The notes below the pieces were generated by a model. The model saw only the letters and a program-made list of their open reading frames with translations, searched no databases and had not been told where the DNA came from. 64,000 bases of DNA, taken from assembly GCA_030762935.1 (NCBI GenBank), contig CM060895.1, positions 38,369,001 to 38,433,000 of the forward strand. The letters are read 5' to 3'. The first letter of the stretch is position 1. Each line of letters starts with the position of its first letter. A program made the position numbers and the translations under genes. The DNA comes from Hymenopus coronatus. Taxonomy: Eukaryota > Arthropoda > Insecta > Mantodea > Hymenopodidae. Shown here piece after piece: positions 45,278 to 56,040 of the stretch.

Positions 45278-46080
45278 ATTGCACTCCACCCAAAAATTCG
45301 ATACCGAGATTTCACCGGAAATATATATTTTAGGGTCCCCTGTAACCAAAAAAACATTTTCAGAAAAATGTCCATGTGTGTGTCCGTGTGTCTGTGAATA
45401 CGATAACTCAAAAACGAAAAGTCGGTAAAATAATGACTTTGTATTTTTGTTTAGTATCTTCTAGGGATGCGACACGAAGATTTTGAGAAAAATCCCCCCA
45501 CCCCAAACTACCATTTATATGAATCTTTTTTCGAAAATTTTGATTTCCTAAAAAATGGCTCTAATAAATTTGAATAAAAGACCGTATAATAAAGATATTT
45601 ACCTAACAAATAAAATGTATATCTTAATTTTTTTGTGAATAGCCTCTGAAGACTACTTTATTCTGAATGAATTTTACGAAATTTTGCATAACTGCTAAAC
45701 CGTAAGATATGGACAAAAACTTACCACACAAAAATGTAGAGGACGTTAAAAGACACAATTTATGTTGTATACATTTTTTTTCGTTGAGTTGGTCGTTTTT
45801 GAGATATTCCCTGTTTTTGGTTTCAGCTTTATAAAACTTATGCTTTTCTTATACAGGAATTTGTCAACTCGTGTCCATACAAACAAAGGAACTTCAGTCA
45901 CATAGCAACCAGCTTTTGAGTATCACTTTAACCTATGGTACTCGCTTATTTCGCTTCTACTTACAAGGAAGCAAGTAATAAGACGATTTCTGTTAATTTT
46001 GTTTCGATTAGCATTAAGTAAATCTAACAATCATTTATAGCAGAGATGTAGAGAAAGTCATGTAAATAGAACACATCAGA
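45278..46080 (-). mobile_element. RC1 element, hairpin missing, joined to its neighbour
   Basis: Begins TTGCACTCCACCC directly after the truncated left copy. Otherwise complete, ending GTAGAGAAAGTCATGTAAA / ACACATCAGA. The junction removes exactly the tandem boundary (5' end of one copy and hairpin of the next). Confidence 0.87.
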
Positions 46081-46489
46081 TTTTTTGAGATAGTACTCCA
46101 AATTTGAGAAATAAGTTATTAAATTTTGAAAAGTCAAGAGTTTTGGACATTACGAAAAGTAAGCATTTTTCTGTAACAATTAGGGTTAATATAAATAAAT
46201 GTAATATGACAGATCTATTTGTAAACTTACTTACTGTAAAACTTGATTTTATGCGAACTTTAAAGCTATTACATAGCTCATTCTATTAGAACAATGAATT
46301 TAGATAAACTTATTATTTAAATAACCAAGCAATTTATAATTTCATACATGACAAAAATACCACAGTTATTCTGTATACATTTCAATAAGATACCTTGCTC
46401 ACTATGGATTTTCCAAATTCGCAGATGAAACCCCTTAAGAAGTGTGCAGACAACCTGTACGAATCCAGGATGAACTTAATGTATCCCCT
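46081..46489. other. Unassigned AT-rich sequence
   Basis: No repeat or gene recognised. Confidence 0.4.
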
Positions 46490-47433
46490 ATATCGCTGTA
46501 AGAAATTATTGTTCAACAGCTTACTCTTCTATCAAGTTTATGGTAATCGAGATGATCGTTATCAGAAATCGTTTTATTACTTGCTTCCTTGTAAGTCGAA
46601 GGGAAATAAGGGAATACACTAGGCTAAAGCAATAGTAAAATCTTTTAAAATAATGTTGCCGTGTGGATGAAATCCGTTACTATGCATGGCCTGGAGTAGA
46701 CAAATTTCCTAGGTGAAAAGTCTAAGTAATTAAAACTGAAACAAATAACAAGGAATACCTGGGAAATGGTCAACTCCACGAAAAAAAATATATATGAGTA
46801 AATTGTGTTTCAACGAGATCTACAGGGCAGCACCGTGGCCGAGTGGTTAGACCACTCGCCTCTCACCTAGACCTCGATCCCAAGCGACGCTGGGGCGAGT
46901 TTTCTCCGGGTTCTCCGGTTTCCCCCCGACATCGCATTCCACCGGTGATCCATCTTCATTCATGTATCATCAGTGTCACCGCCTGCGGTGCCATAAGTAG
47001 TTAAAGCGCGCGTTAAACATACCAAAAAAACAACGAGATATACAGGTTTTTGTCTATCTGTTATGGTTTACCAGTTAAGCGAAATTAATTCATAATGAAG
47101 AAGTCCTTAGAGGCCATTTCCATAAAATTAAGATACACATTTTATTTACTATGTAAATATATTTAATATACTATATTTTAATTAACATCGTCACAGCCAT
47201 TTTTGAGAAAATCAAATTTTGAAATTTTTCTTTGTGAAGGGTAGTTTGAGGTTTACTGGAGAGATTTTTCTCAAAATCTTTGTGTCAGTTTGTTACTTTA
47301 ACGAACGTTCGTAGACACACGGACACTTGCGGACCCTAAACGTGTATTTCCGATGAAATTTGGTATTGAATTTTTAGGTGAAATGAAATACCTTCTTTAC
47401 ACAGTATGTACATAGTACGTGTAAAGAAAGTAA
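46490..47433 (+). mobile_element. RC1 element with nested SINE
   Basis: The 5' end is missing; starts near GCTGTAAGAAATTATTG. Interrupted by a SINE at 46826-47031. The 3' part has no (AC)n and only about 45 bases between the GAACGTTCG block and GTATTTCCG. Hairpin TTTACACAGTATG / CATAGTACGTGTAAAG; ends AAAGTAA. Confidence 0.87.
46826..47031 (+). mobile_element. Intact tRNA-derived SINE nested in RC1
   Basis: Head TGGCCGAGTGGTTAGACCA, a B-box region shortened by a small deletion (ACCTCGATCCC), then TTTCTCCGGGTTCTCCGG, CATCGCATTCCACCGG, CTGCGGTGCCATAAGTAG and an A-rich tail. The target duplication AACGAGATCTACAG / AACGAGATATACAG (46812-46825, 47032-47045) has one mismatch. Same family as 8826-9055. 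Confidence 0.93.
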
Positions 47434-48083
47434 CAAGGGACAAGGGAAGTAATAAAGGAAAAACAAAAACAAAAGGTAAGAAGAGAAGGTACTCAGTTTT
47501 GAAATGATACAACTGAAGACGAGGACGCTGCTGAGGATTGGCTGGTATAATTATTATGAGGATTGTACTTCACCTCATACTGTTACACAATCTCCCCTGT
47601 TTCTCGTTAGCAGAGGGAGAGCCCATCCATAACAGTTTTTACGATCGCAAGCATACAAAAATAATTTTTATATATTATGCATTACTGGAAGAGCGCTAAT
47701 AAAAAGAAACGACCTGCCGGTCCTCCCTTTATAGCCTCTTTACTGTGTGTACACATCTTAAAGTGTCCTCTTATTTTTATTGCAAATGCAAATTGTAAAC
47801 ATCATCATGCTAACTGATCCTAGTTTCCTCATTACACATTATATATTATGCTCAAAGCTAACAATCATAAAACTACAAAACCTCCGTCCATTTTTATGCC
47901 CCTTACTGAGAGGAGGGTGTTTAAAGGAAAATGAAGCCTTGACGTAGGGTGACAGAATAAGACTAACCCTCCTTTCTTACCCCCTCTTAAGTCTTAATTT
48001 GAAGAGGTTTGAACAAGCGGCGTTGCAGTGGGAAACATGAAATTAAAATTCATCTCAAAACTGCCGTTATGCTTTTATCATTT
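47434..48083. other. Unassigned sequence
   Basis: No gene or repeat recognised. A pyrimidine-rich plus-strand stretch lies at 47880-48000. Confidence 0.4.
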
Positions 48084-48230
48084 TTACTTTCTCTATACGC
48101 ACTATGTACATAGTGTATAGAGAAGGTATTGCACTCCACCCAAAAATTCGATACCAAGATTTCACCGGAAATATATGTTTTAGGGTCCCCAATATCCAAA
48201 AAAAGCATTTTCACAAAAAGGTCCGTGTGT

Positions 48231-48284
<54 letters not shown>

Positions 48285-48994
48285 GTGCGTCTCGTAACAC
48301 GATAACCCAAAAACGAAAAGTCGGTAAAATACAAAACTTCGTATTTAAGTTTAGTATCTCCCAGGGATGCGACACGAAGATTTTGAGAAAAATCCCCTCA
48401 CCCCAAACTACCCTTTACATGGAGCTATTTTCGAAAATTTTGATTTTCTCAAAAATGGCTCTAACGATTTTGATTAAAATTTCGTATGTTAAAGATATTT
48501 ACCTGACAAATAAAATGTATATTTTGAATTTTCTGGGAATAGCCTCTGAAGAGTAGTTTATTCTGTGAATTTTACTGAATTTTGAATAACTGCTAAACCG
48601 TAAGAGATGGACAAAAACTTACCACACAAACAAAAATGTAGAGCACGTTAAAACACACAATTTATGTCATATACATTTTTTTCGTGAGTTCGTCGTTTTT
48701 GAGATATTCCTTATTTTTGGTTTCTGCTATGAAAAACTTATACTTTTCTCATACAGGAACTTGTCAACTCCTATCCATGTAAACAAAGGAACTTCATTGA
48801 CATAACAACCAGCTTTTGACTATCATTTTAACCTATGGTAGTCCCTTATTTCGCTTCTACTTACTAGGAAGCAAGTAATAAGACTATTTCTGCTCATTTT
48901 TTCTGATTAGCATAAAGTAAATAGAAGTATAAGCTTTTTAAGAATAATTTGTTGCAGGAATATAGAGAATGGCATGTGAATGGTACACATAAGA
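48084..48994 (-). mobile_element. RC1 element with long (GT)n
   Basis: Near-perfect hairpin CTCTATACGCACTATG / CATAGTGTATAGAG. A GT tract at 48224-48282 is the longest in the family here. Right end TATAGAGAATGGCATGTG / ACACATAAGA. An accidental 150-codon frame (48104-48556) runs through the hairpin and GT tract. Confidence 0.93.
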
Positions 48995-49081
48995 TTTTTC
49001 TTCATAGTAAATTGCACTTTCTAGAAATTTAAGGGTCCAGAAAATTAAGAACGATCTGGTATAACGAAACAATAAGAAAAG

Positions 49082-49936
49082 TCTGATGTGTTCCATTCAC
49101 ATGACTTTCTCTACATTTCTGAAACAAATTATTGTTAAAAAGCGTATGCTTCCATTTACTTCATGCTAATCGAGAAAAAATTAGCAGAAATAGTCTTATT
49201 ACTTGCGAAACACGGGAGTGCACTAGGTTAAAGTAATAGTTAAAAACTAGTTGTCATGTGACTGAAGTTTCTTTGCTTGTATGGACCGGAATTGACAAAG
49301 TCCTGTGTGAGAAAAGTATAATTTTTTAAAGTTGAAACCAAAAACAAGGAGTATATCAAAAACGATTAACTCCATGAAAAAAATGCATATAATATAAATT
49401 GTGTGTCTAAAAGTGTTCTAAATTTTTGTGTGGTAAGTTTTTTTCCATCTCTTATGGTTTAGCAGTTATCCAAAATTCCGTAAAATTTGTCCAGAATGAA
49501 GTGATGTTCAGAGGCTATTCCCAGAAAATTCAAGATATAGATTTTATTTGTCAGGTAAATACGTTTAATATATGCTATTTTAATCAAAATCATTAGAGCC
49601 ATCTTTGAGAAAGTCAACATTTGCGAAAAACGTTCCATGTAAAGGGTACTTTGGGGTGGGGGGATTTTTCTCAAAATCTTCGTGTCGCATCTCTGAAAGA
49701 TACTAAACTTAAATACTAAGTTTTGGAATTTTACCGACTTTTCGTTTTTGAGTTATCGTGTTTACAGACACACGGACACACACACATACACTCACAGACG
49801 TTTTTGTGAAAATGCTTTTTTTGAATACAGGGTACCCTAAAACATATATTTCCGGTGAAATCTTGGTATCGAATTTTTGGGTGGAATGCACTACTTTCTC
49901 TGTACACTATGTACATAGTAAGTGTAGAGAAAGTAA
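49082..49936 (+). mobile_element. RC1 element, well preserved
   Basis: Starts TCTGATGTGTTCCATTCACA, ACTTTCTCTACATTTC; (AC)n 49769-49796; hairpin TCTGTACACTATG / CATAGTAAGTGTAGAGA; ends AAAGTAA. About 855 bases. With 6625-7480, one of the clearest full copies on the plus strand. Confidence 0.93.
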
Positions 49937-50123
49937 AACTATCAGCTCAAAACGTTGTTTAGAATGTTACAGTACTTTGGTCTATTTCTCAATGTAATCT
50001 CCATTGCTGTCAAGGGTTTTATTGTCACGTGACATCAATTTTTCAATCTTTATGTTACACTCTACTGCCAAATACCAGGTTAGTTTTTTAATGCAAAAAT
50101 GTTCGGCCAATCTATAAATTTAT

Positions 50124-50330
50124 ATGGAAATAACACAAGTGTATGATGATAATGCTGTGAGAAAAATGAACATGTCGTCAGTGAGGAAATGGTTAATGGT
50201 TAATGAAGGAATAAGCTGTGCCAATGAAGTGCGGAGTGGAAGTCCTTCACTCGGTATGGAAGACTTGAAAGCAAATGGTAATGAAAGAATTTAGGAAATC
50301 CGGCATTTCATTTTGGACACCTTAAATACT
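50124..50330 (+). pseudogene. Mariner-type transposase N-terminal remnant
   Basis: The frame from 50124 reads MEITQVYDDNAVRKM, MSSVRKWLMVNEGI, EVRSGSPSLGMEDL and NERI, then a TAG near 50293 and EIRHFIL. The order and spacing match the helix-turn-helix region of mariner transposases, compared with the better-kept copy at 13972-14241 (MSDSMVRRWVRQFNEGH, VHDEERSALAVEF). The catalytic domain and terminal repeats are not found. The fragment lies between two RC1 copies. Confidence 0.55.
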
Positions 50331-50418
50331 ATTTGGGTGCAAAAGAGTCCCAACCACTGAAGACTTCGAAGCGGCAGATCTTTGGCGATAGAAAGTATAA
50401 CATCGCATTGAAAAAAAT

Positions 50419-51178
50419 TCTGATATGTACCATTCATCTATTTCTCTATATATCTGTAACACATTACTGTTAAAAAGTTTATTGGTTTATGTACTTCATG
50501 CTAATTGAGATAGACGTTAGCAGAAATGGTCTTATTACTTAGTTCCTTATAAATAGAAGGGGAAACAAGGGAATACGCTGGGCTAAAGTGATAGTCAATT
50601 ATTTTGAAAGCTGGTTGCCATGTAACTGCTTTCCGATCTTGCATTTCCAGGAGTTCTCATTGTTATGAGAAAAGTAAGAATTTAAAAACTGAAACAATGA
50701 CAAGGAAATCTCAAAAATGGTCAAGTCGAAAAAAGTGACATAAATTATGTGTTTTATTGAGATCTACATTTTTGAGTATTTATTACCTTTAGCAGTTATA
50801 TAAAATTTAACAAAATTTATCCAGAATAAAGAGGTCTTCAAAGGCTATTCCCAGAAAATTCAAGAAACACATTTTGTTTATCTTGTAAACATCTTTAATT
50901 TATGATGTTTTAATCAAAATTCTTCCTAACATTTTTGAGAAAATCAAAATTCTCGAAATGTTTTCCATGTAAGGGATGGTTTGTGATTGGGAAGATTTTC
51001 TTTTACGGTCACACACACACACACACACACACGCGCGCACGCACACACAAGGTCATTTTTCTAAAGATGTTTCTTTTGGATCCAGGGAACCCTAAAACGT
51101 GTATTTACGGTGAAATTTCGGTATCGAATTTTTGAGTGGAGTGCAACATGTTCTCTACCTACCGTGTACTATGTAGAG
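50419..51178 (+). mobile_element. RC1 element
   Basis: Starts TCTGATATGTACCATTC; the GT/AC region is a long (AC)n with CG steps (51007-51048), and the usual TTTTCGTTTTTGAG block before it is deleted. The 3' hairpin is damaged (CTACCTACCGTGTACTATG). Confidence 0.87.
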
Positions 51179-52030
51179 TCTTCGAAGTTGAGGGCCTTAC
51201 TTCTCAAAATGTATTTTATCGTCCTGAAATCGCTTATGCCAGTTGTTTATCCAGAGATTGCGGCCTGTGGGCTTGCTGCAGCATTTGAGGTGTTTGTGAT
51301 GAACACAAACTCTAAGTGATACATGCTGCAACTTAAGATCCATGTCGATAAGCTAACACGCTCTTCTATTCACCTGGTTCCCAGCCAGGCAAATGACGCG
51401 CCTGTCATTTCATCCAAGTCGAAGCTTTCAATTACTGCCAAACGCAAACTCCATCTCGGGTGAATAAAAATAATTCCGGTTATATTTGACACACCCTTGC
51501 AATAGTCATATAAAACCGAGTTTTCTTCAACAAATACAAAAGTTATGCCCAATGCTGTAAAGAAATACAAGAAACAAAAATAATGCTGAATGAAATTGCA
51601 TTAGAACAAGTGCAATATTTTAATAATCTAGTTGGGGATTTCTTTAGGGGATAGCAGGGAAAGATATATAAATAATAAATTACAAATATATGAATATCTA
51701 TTAACACCCTGAAAAGAACGTTGGAAAAGAAAGTAAGGAAGGAAGCAGATTTAACCTTTTATAAAGCATTGGGTGTAATGACTGAAAAATATGCACTCTA
51801 AGAAACAAACAATTAATATAACAGAAGCTGCACGAATGAAATATCTACGACTTGTAGCAGGATAAAGTAGACAAAAACGAAGTGAAGTTATTCGTAAGTA
51901 TTACAAATATTTAGTCTCACAGTTAAAATACAGAGCGATTTATGTAAAACTGACACATTTCTTTCTTTAATTATTCCGTTGGAAATTCATTCAATGACCC
52001 AATTTTAGCACCCAAATTAAGCAGAATGTT
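51179..52030. other. Unassigned sequence
   Basis: No recognised gene or repeat. The minus frame at 51370-51570 has no motif. Confidence 0.4.
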
Positions 52031-52034
52031 CCGT

Positions 52035-52175
52035 GATTGTATTTGAATCTAGTTCGTGAGTTCGTCGCTATGCGCCATGGTAACGAGGGATCGGATCGTG
52101 GCCCACAGATGACATTGCAGCACGAAATCACGATTTGCGGACGCGAAATGACGGAATTTTACCCAAGAAGCTTTT
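52035..52175. repeat. Dispersed repeat, copy B
   Basis: Second copy of the sequence at 16550-16715 in the same orientation (GTGAGTTCG, GCTATGCGCCATGGT, GCCCACAGATGAC, TTTTACCCAAGAAGC). Followed by a T-run at 52172-52183. Confidence 0.75.
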
Positions 52176-52203
52176 TTTTTTTCCTTTGCAAGCACAAATA
52201 AAT

Positions 52204-52318
52204 ATCACCAGCTGCACTTCTTTTCCGAAGGATGCCATGCTAAGATTTTTGCGCTAGGTTTGAACCTGCAGTCTTGGGTTTTAGAGACTAGTATGGTAAC
52301 CACTATACCACGGAGGGC
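52204..52318 (-). mobile_element. tRNA-derived SINE fragment
   Basis: The minus-strand head is GTGGTATAGTGGTTACCAT (A box) and TGCAGGTTCAAACC (B box), followed by CTTAGCATGGCATCCTTCGG. Same family as 42268-42560. Ends where an RC1 fragment starts. Confidence 0.8.
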
Positions 52319-52319
52319 G

Positions 52320-52806
52320 ACAAATACACATTTTGGAGTTCCCATTAATCCGATAAAAAGCATTTTTGGAAAAAGGCCGGTGCGCGCATGTCTGTGTCCG
52401 TGCGCGCGCGTGTGTGTTTCACGCCGTATGTATGTTGACATGGAATGTGTCAAATAAATACTATAGTTGAAGTTCAGTATCTTTCGAGGATGCGACGCGA
52501 AGATTTTCAAGAAAATTCCCCTCACCCCAAACTACCCTTTATATAGAACATTTTTCGAAAATACTTACTCTCAAAATAACTCTAACAAATTTGATTAAAA
52601 TGCCGTACATTACAAATATGTCATTACTAATAAAATGTTCATCCTGAATTTCCTTGAAATAGCCCTCAAAGTCCTATTCAGTCTTAATGACATTAGATAA
52701 GTGGTAAACCGTAAGAGATAGACATAAACTTCCTGCACAAAAAATATAGATGTCCTCAAAACACACAGCTTATGTGAAACACGTTTTTGTTGTGGTACCA
52801 ACTTTA
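52320..52806 (-). mobile_element. RC1 element, truncated at both ends
   Basis: From the block AAATACACATTTTGGAG through a GT/GC tract (52379-52416) to GTGGTACCAACTTTAAG. The hairpin end and the 5' end are both missing. Confidence 0.8.
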
Positions 52807-53029
52807 AGGTGATACTGAATACTCAACGGATCATCGAAAAGACCCTCCGCACCTCCCGTGTAACCAAGATTCCCCTAGAGTTGGGAATTCTGGTGGCAGC
52901 ACTGGCTGGCGCGAGCGTTTGGTGAAAACGTTTCGCTGGTTAAGAAAACTGCTAGGTTCACTATATTCATGCATGAAGGGTAATGTAGAAAAATAATATG
53001 CAACTAACCTGTTTAAAGCAGATGTTGAA

Positions 53030-54050
53030 AATGTTTACCAATATTCTTGAAGACACATATTCACTCGTTTTAATTTATTTTCGAACACTGTAATTAATGT
53101 CTCCTTTGTTACAGATGTTATGTAATAATCTATTGCCGTTTACAGCTCATCGATTGCTTTTGGATTGTCCTTATAAACCGAAGCTCTAGCGAATCCCCAA
53201 AGAAAATAATCCGGAGAGGTAAGATCAGGAGACCGCGGAGGCCACAGACCTTTAGAAATTAGTCTTTCTCCAAAAAATTCCACTAACAGTCCTATGGATT
53301 TATGTGATAATGAGCAGTGGCGTTATCTTGTTGAAAAAAATGCACCGTTCACTTCACCTTCATTTAGCTATGAAATAAATGGAAAAATAATATCCGAGCA
53401 ATAAGCATCTGAATTAATTGATTTATGGAAAAAAATTGGCCCAATAATTCGAAAGCGAGAGATCACACACCATACACCAATTTACTCTGAATGTAAAGTG
53501 GTTTCCTGAATTGCATTAGGGTTCTCAGTAGACCATACTCGCGTATTTTGTGAATTTACGCATCCTGATAAGTGGAGCCAAGGTTTATCAGTAAAACATG
53601 TCCTATCTAACACGTCAATTCCATGGTACAAAATAAACCTCTGAAACTATTCACAATACTGAACTCTTTTCCCGTGATCTGTGGGTTTTAGTTCGTGGAT
53701 GACTGATACCTTATATGGCTACAAACCTAGTTCTTTTTTGACTGCTTTGTATGCGGAACCGTAGAAATATCACATTGTTGGGTCAATTTGTTTATTGATT
53801 TCTGTGGACTTTTAAGCATTCTATTTTTCTTCTGCTAGCACGCTTGGTGTTCCACTTCTAGTAACATCATGCACTCCCGAAATTTATTAATTAAATCACG
53901 CGCAGTATTTCAATGCGGTAGTTTTGAGTTAGGAAACCTGACAACGAAATTTTGTTTCACTTTCTCTGTATAATTTCCACGTTCATTAAAAATGTTATCC
54001 ATTAGAAACGCACGTTCTTCTGTAGAATACATTGATTTCGCTTCAGGCAT
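53030..54050 (-). pseudogene. Decayed DDE transposase of the Tc1/mariner superfamily
   Basis: Minus-strand reading from ATG 54050 begins MPEAKSMYSTEERAFL and continues YTEKVKQNFVVRFPNSK and ARDLINKFRE, with stops and frame changes. Later segments read VQYCEWFQRF, FTDKPWLHLSGCVNSQNTRVW-like (first acidic residue), FFQQDNATAH (second) near 53320-53350, GLWPPRSPDLTSPDYFLWG near 53190-53255 (third) and KAIDEL. This layout is common in insect ITm-type transposases and differs from the two mariners here. All three acidic positions are recognisable, but many stops and frameshifts make it a pseudogene. No terminal inverted repeats could be defined. Confidence 0.78.
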
Positions 54051-54255
54051 TCCTAAGAACTCACAGCATAGTAGACCATACTGATCAGTACAATAAACAA
54101 TTCATGCTCTCGCTGCCGCTGATAACGCCGATAATCATAACATCCCGTCGGAATCGAACGCCATAAACCTAGGGATGCCAGCCTTTTATCGAGCGGTGGC
54201 CAGCAGCAAGGTGCGAAGGAAGTTGTTGATGTTATAATCCGGGCTTGTGGGCCTT

Positions 54256-54394
54256 GGAAGCTAGTAATAAGAGAAATTCTGCTTATGTTTATCTTGATTA
54301 GCATGATGTAGATAACAGATTAATGTTATTAATAAAGGGTTTTTTCACCGAACAGCTAGTTAGTGGACACCATGTGAATGGAACACATTGAATT
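54256..54394 (-). mobile_element. RC1 5'-end fragment (first of two)
   Basis: GCTAGTAATAAGAGAAATTC, TTAGCATGATGTAGATAA, then CATGTGAATGG / ACACATTGAA. The GTAGAGAAAGT repeat is damaged (GCTAGTTAGTGGACACC). Confidence 0.78.
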
Positions 54395-54530
54395 TTCGCT
54401 TATACTTACAAGGAACCAAACAATAAGAACAATTTCTGCTAATCGAGTATCGTGAAATGGAAAAATAAGCTTTCTAACGATAATTTGTTACAGAGATGTA
54501 GAGAAAGTCATGTGAATGGGGCACACGAAT
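54395..54530 (-). mobile_element. RC1 5'-end fragment (second of two)
   Basis: A second copy of the same 5' region directly adjacent: CTTACAAGGAACCAAACAATA, TTCTGCTAATCGAGTATC, GTTACAGAGATGTAGAGAAAG, CATGTGAATGG / GCACACGA. Confidence 0.8.
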
Positions 54531-55046
54531 TCAATTCACCGACGAGTAGGGGGACTATCATATCTGCTCTTGTAGTACTTAAGAATACGCGAAACGTGGC
54601 ACAATTAGAGATCCCCAGGTTTAGCACACATGTGTAATGGGCATAACATTAAACAAACAAGATGATGTAGAAGGGAGAAATCCCAGTGAGACAGCGGCAT
54701 AAAAAAGACAGCAAATAATGTTGGAGCTCCCTCAGTAATTGTCTTTGGGCAGAGGAGAGAGAGAGCACGCTGCGAGCAGATAGCAACACGCTCCATTTTG
54801 TTTTATGAAGCTTGTTTCTTGTCCTTCCTGTCGCCCATGACGTGAAATTAGCCGTGAGCTGAGTCCCTTCGTCTTCCTACGGAAGGACACGCACTCGTTA
54901 CAGCCCCGAGCATTCTCCAACTAGCAACACTATAAAATTGTTGGACGTGACTTTATAGTGTTAATCGCCCTGAAGTACAACAGCCTTGAGACATTCCTCG
55001 AGAATTCGTATTTTTCACGCTGTGAAAACCCATCCTTTGTAAACGA
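54531..55046. other. Unassigned sequence
   Basis: No repeat recognised. Overlapping minus-strand frames (54605-54920) have no motif. Confidence 0.4.
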
Positions 55047-55051
55047 TTTTT

Positions 55052-55173
55052 TACTTTCTCTACATAGTATATGGTACATAGGTTGAGAAGGTATTGCATT
55101 CCATCTAAAAATTCGATACCGAGATTTCATTACAAATTTACACTTTACGATCCCAACTATAAAAAGAAAAGAA
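55052..55173 (-). mobile_element. RC1 hairpin-end fragment
   Basis: TTACTTTCTCTACATAGTA with a damaged inner arm, then GAAGGTATTGCATTCC and GATACCGAGATTTC, breaking off at the A-rich stretch before the next hairpin. Same orientation as the following copy. Confidence 0.82.
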
Positions 55174-56016
55174 AAACTTTCTCTACACATACTATGTATA
55201 TACATAGTGTATAGAGAAGGTAGTATATAGCACCCAAAAATTCGATACCGAAATTTCACCAGAAATATATATTTTGATACCCCCCTGAATCCAAAATAAA
55301 TATTTTTAGAAAAATGTCCGTGTGTATGCGTGTTTGTCTGTAGGCAGCATAGCTCAAAAACGAAAAGTCCGTTAAATACCAAACTTGGTATATAAGTTCA
55401 GTATCTTCCAGGGATGCGACGCGAAGATTTTTGAGAAAAATCCCCCCACCCCAAACTACCCTTTACATGGAAAATTGTCTAATGATTTTGATTAAAATAT
55501 TACAGATATTTACCTGAGAAATAAAATGTATATCCTGAATTTTCTGGGAATAGCCTCTGAAGACTATTTTATTCTGCATGAATTTTACGGCATTTCGTAT
55601 AACTTGCAAACCGTAAGTGAGAGACTAAAAACTTACTTAACATTTAGAATGTTAAAAACGTGTAAAATATAGAGCTCATTAAAGCACGCAATGTATGCTA
55701 TATACATTTTTTTCGATAGGTGGATCGTTTTTTAGATATTTCTTGTTATTGGTTTCAGCTTTGAAAAACTTATAGTTTTCTCATGCGGGAATTTATCAAC
55801 TCCTGTCCATAGAAACAAAGGAACTTCAATCAAATAGCAACCAGCCTTTGACTATCACTTTAACCTCCCTTATTTCGCTTCTACTTGCAAGGAAGCAAGT
55901 AATAATACTATTTCTGCTATTTTTTTGAATTAGCATGAAGTAGAAAGAAGCATAAGTTTAATAACAATAATTTGTTGCAGAGAGGTAGAGAAAGTCATAT
56001 GAATGGAACACATCAG
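55174..56016 (-). mobile_element. RC1 element
   Basis: Hairpin CTCTACACATACTATG with an extra TATATACATA loop / ATAGTGTATAGAG; short GT tract (55318-55336); right end GTAGAGAAAGTCATATGAA / ACACATCAGA. Confidence 0.92.
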
Positions 56017-56040
56017 ATTTTTAGATAACGGTTTACATGT

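Noticed and set aside
48104..48556. 150-residue protein
   Set aside because: The frame runs through the RC1 hairpin, the (GT)n tract and the body of the element. Its length comes from the repeat and there is no domain.
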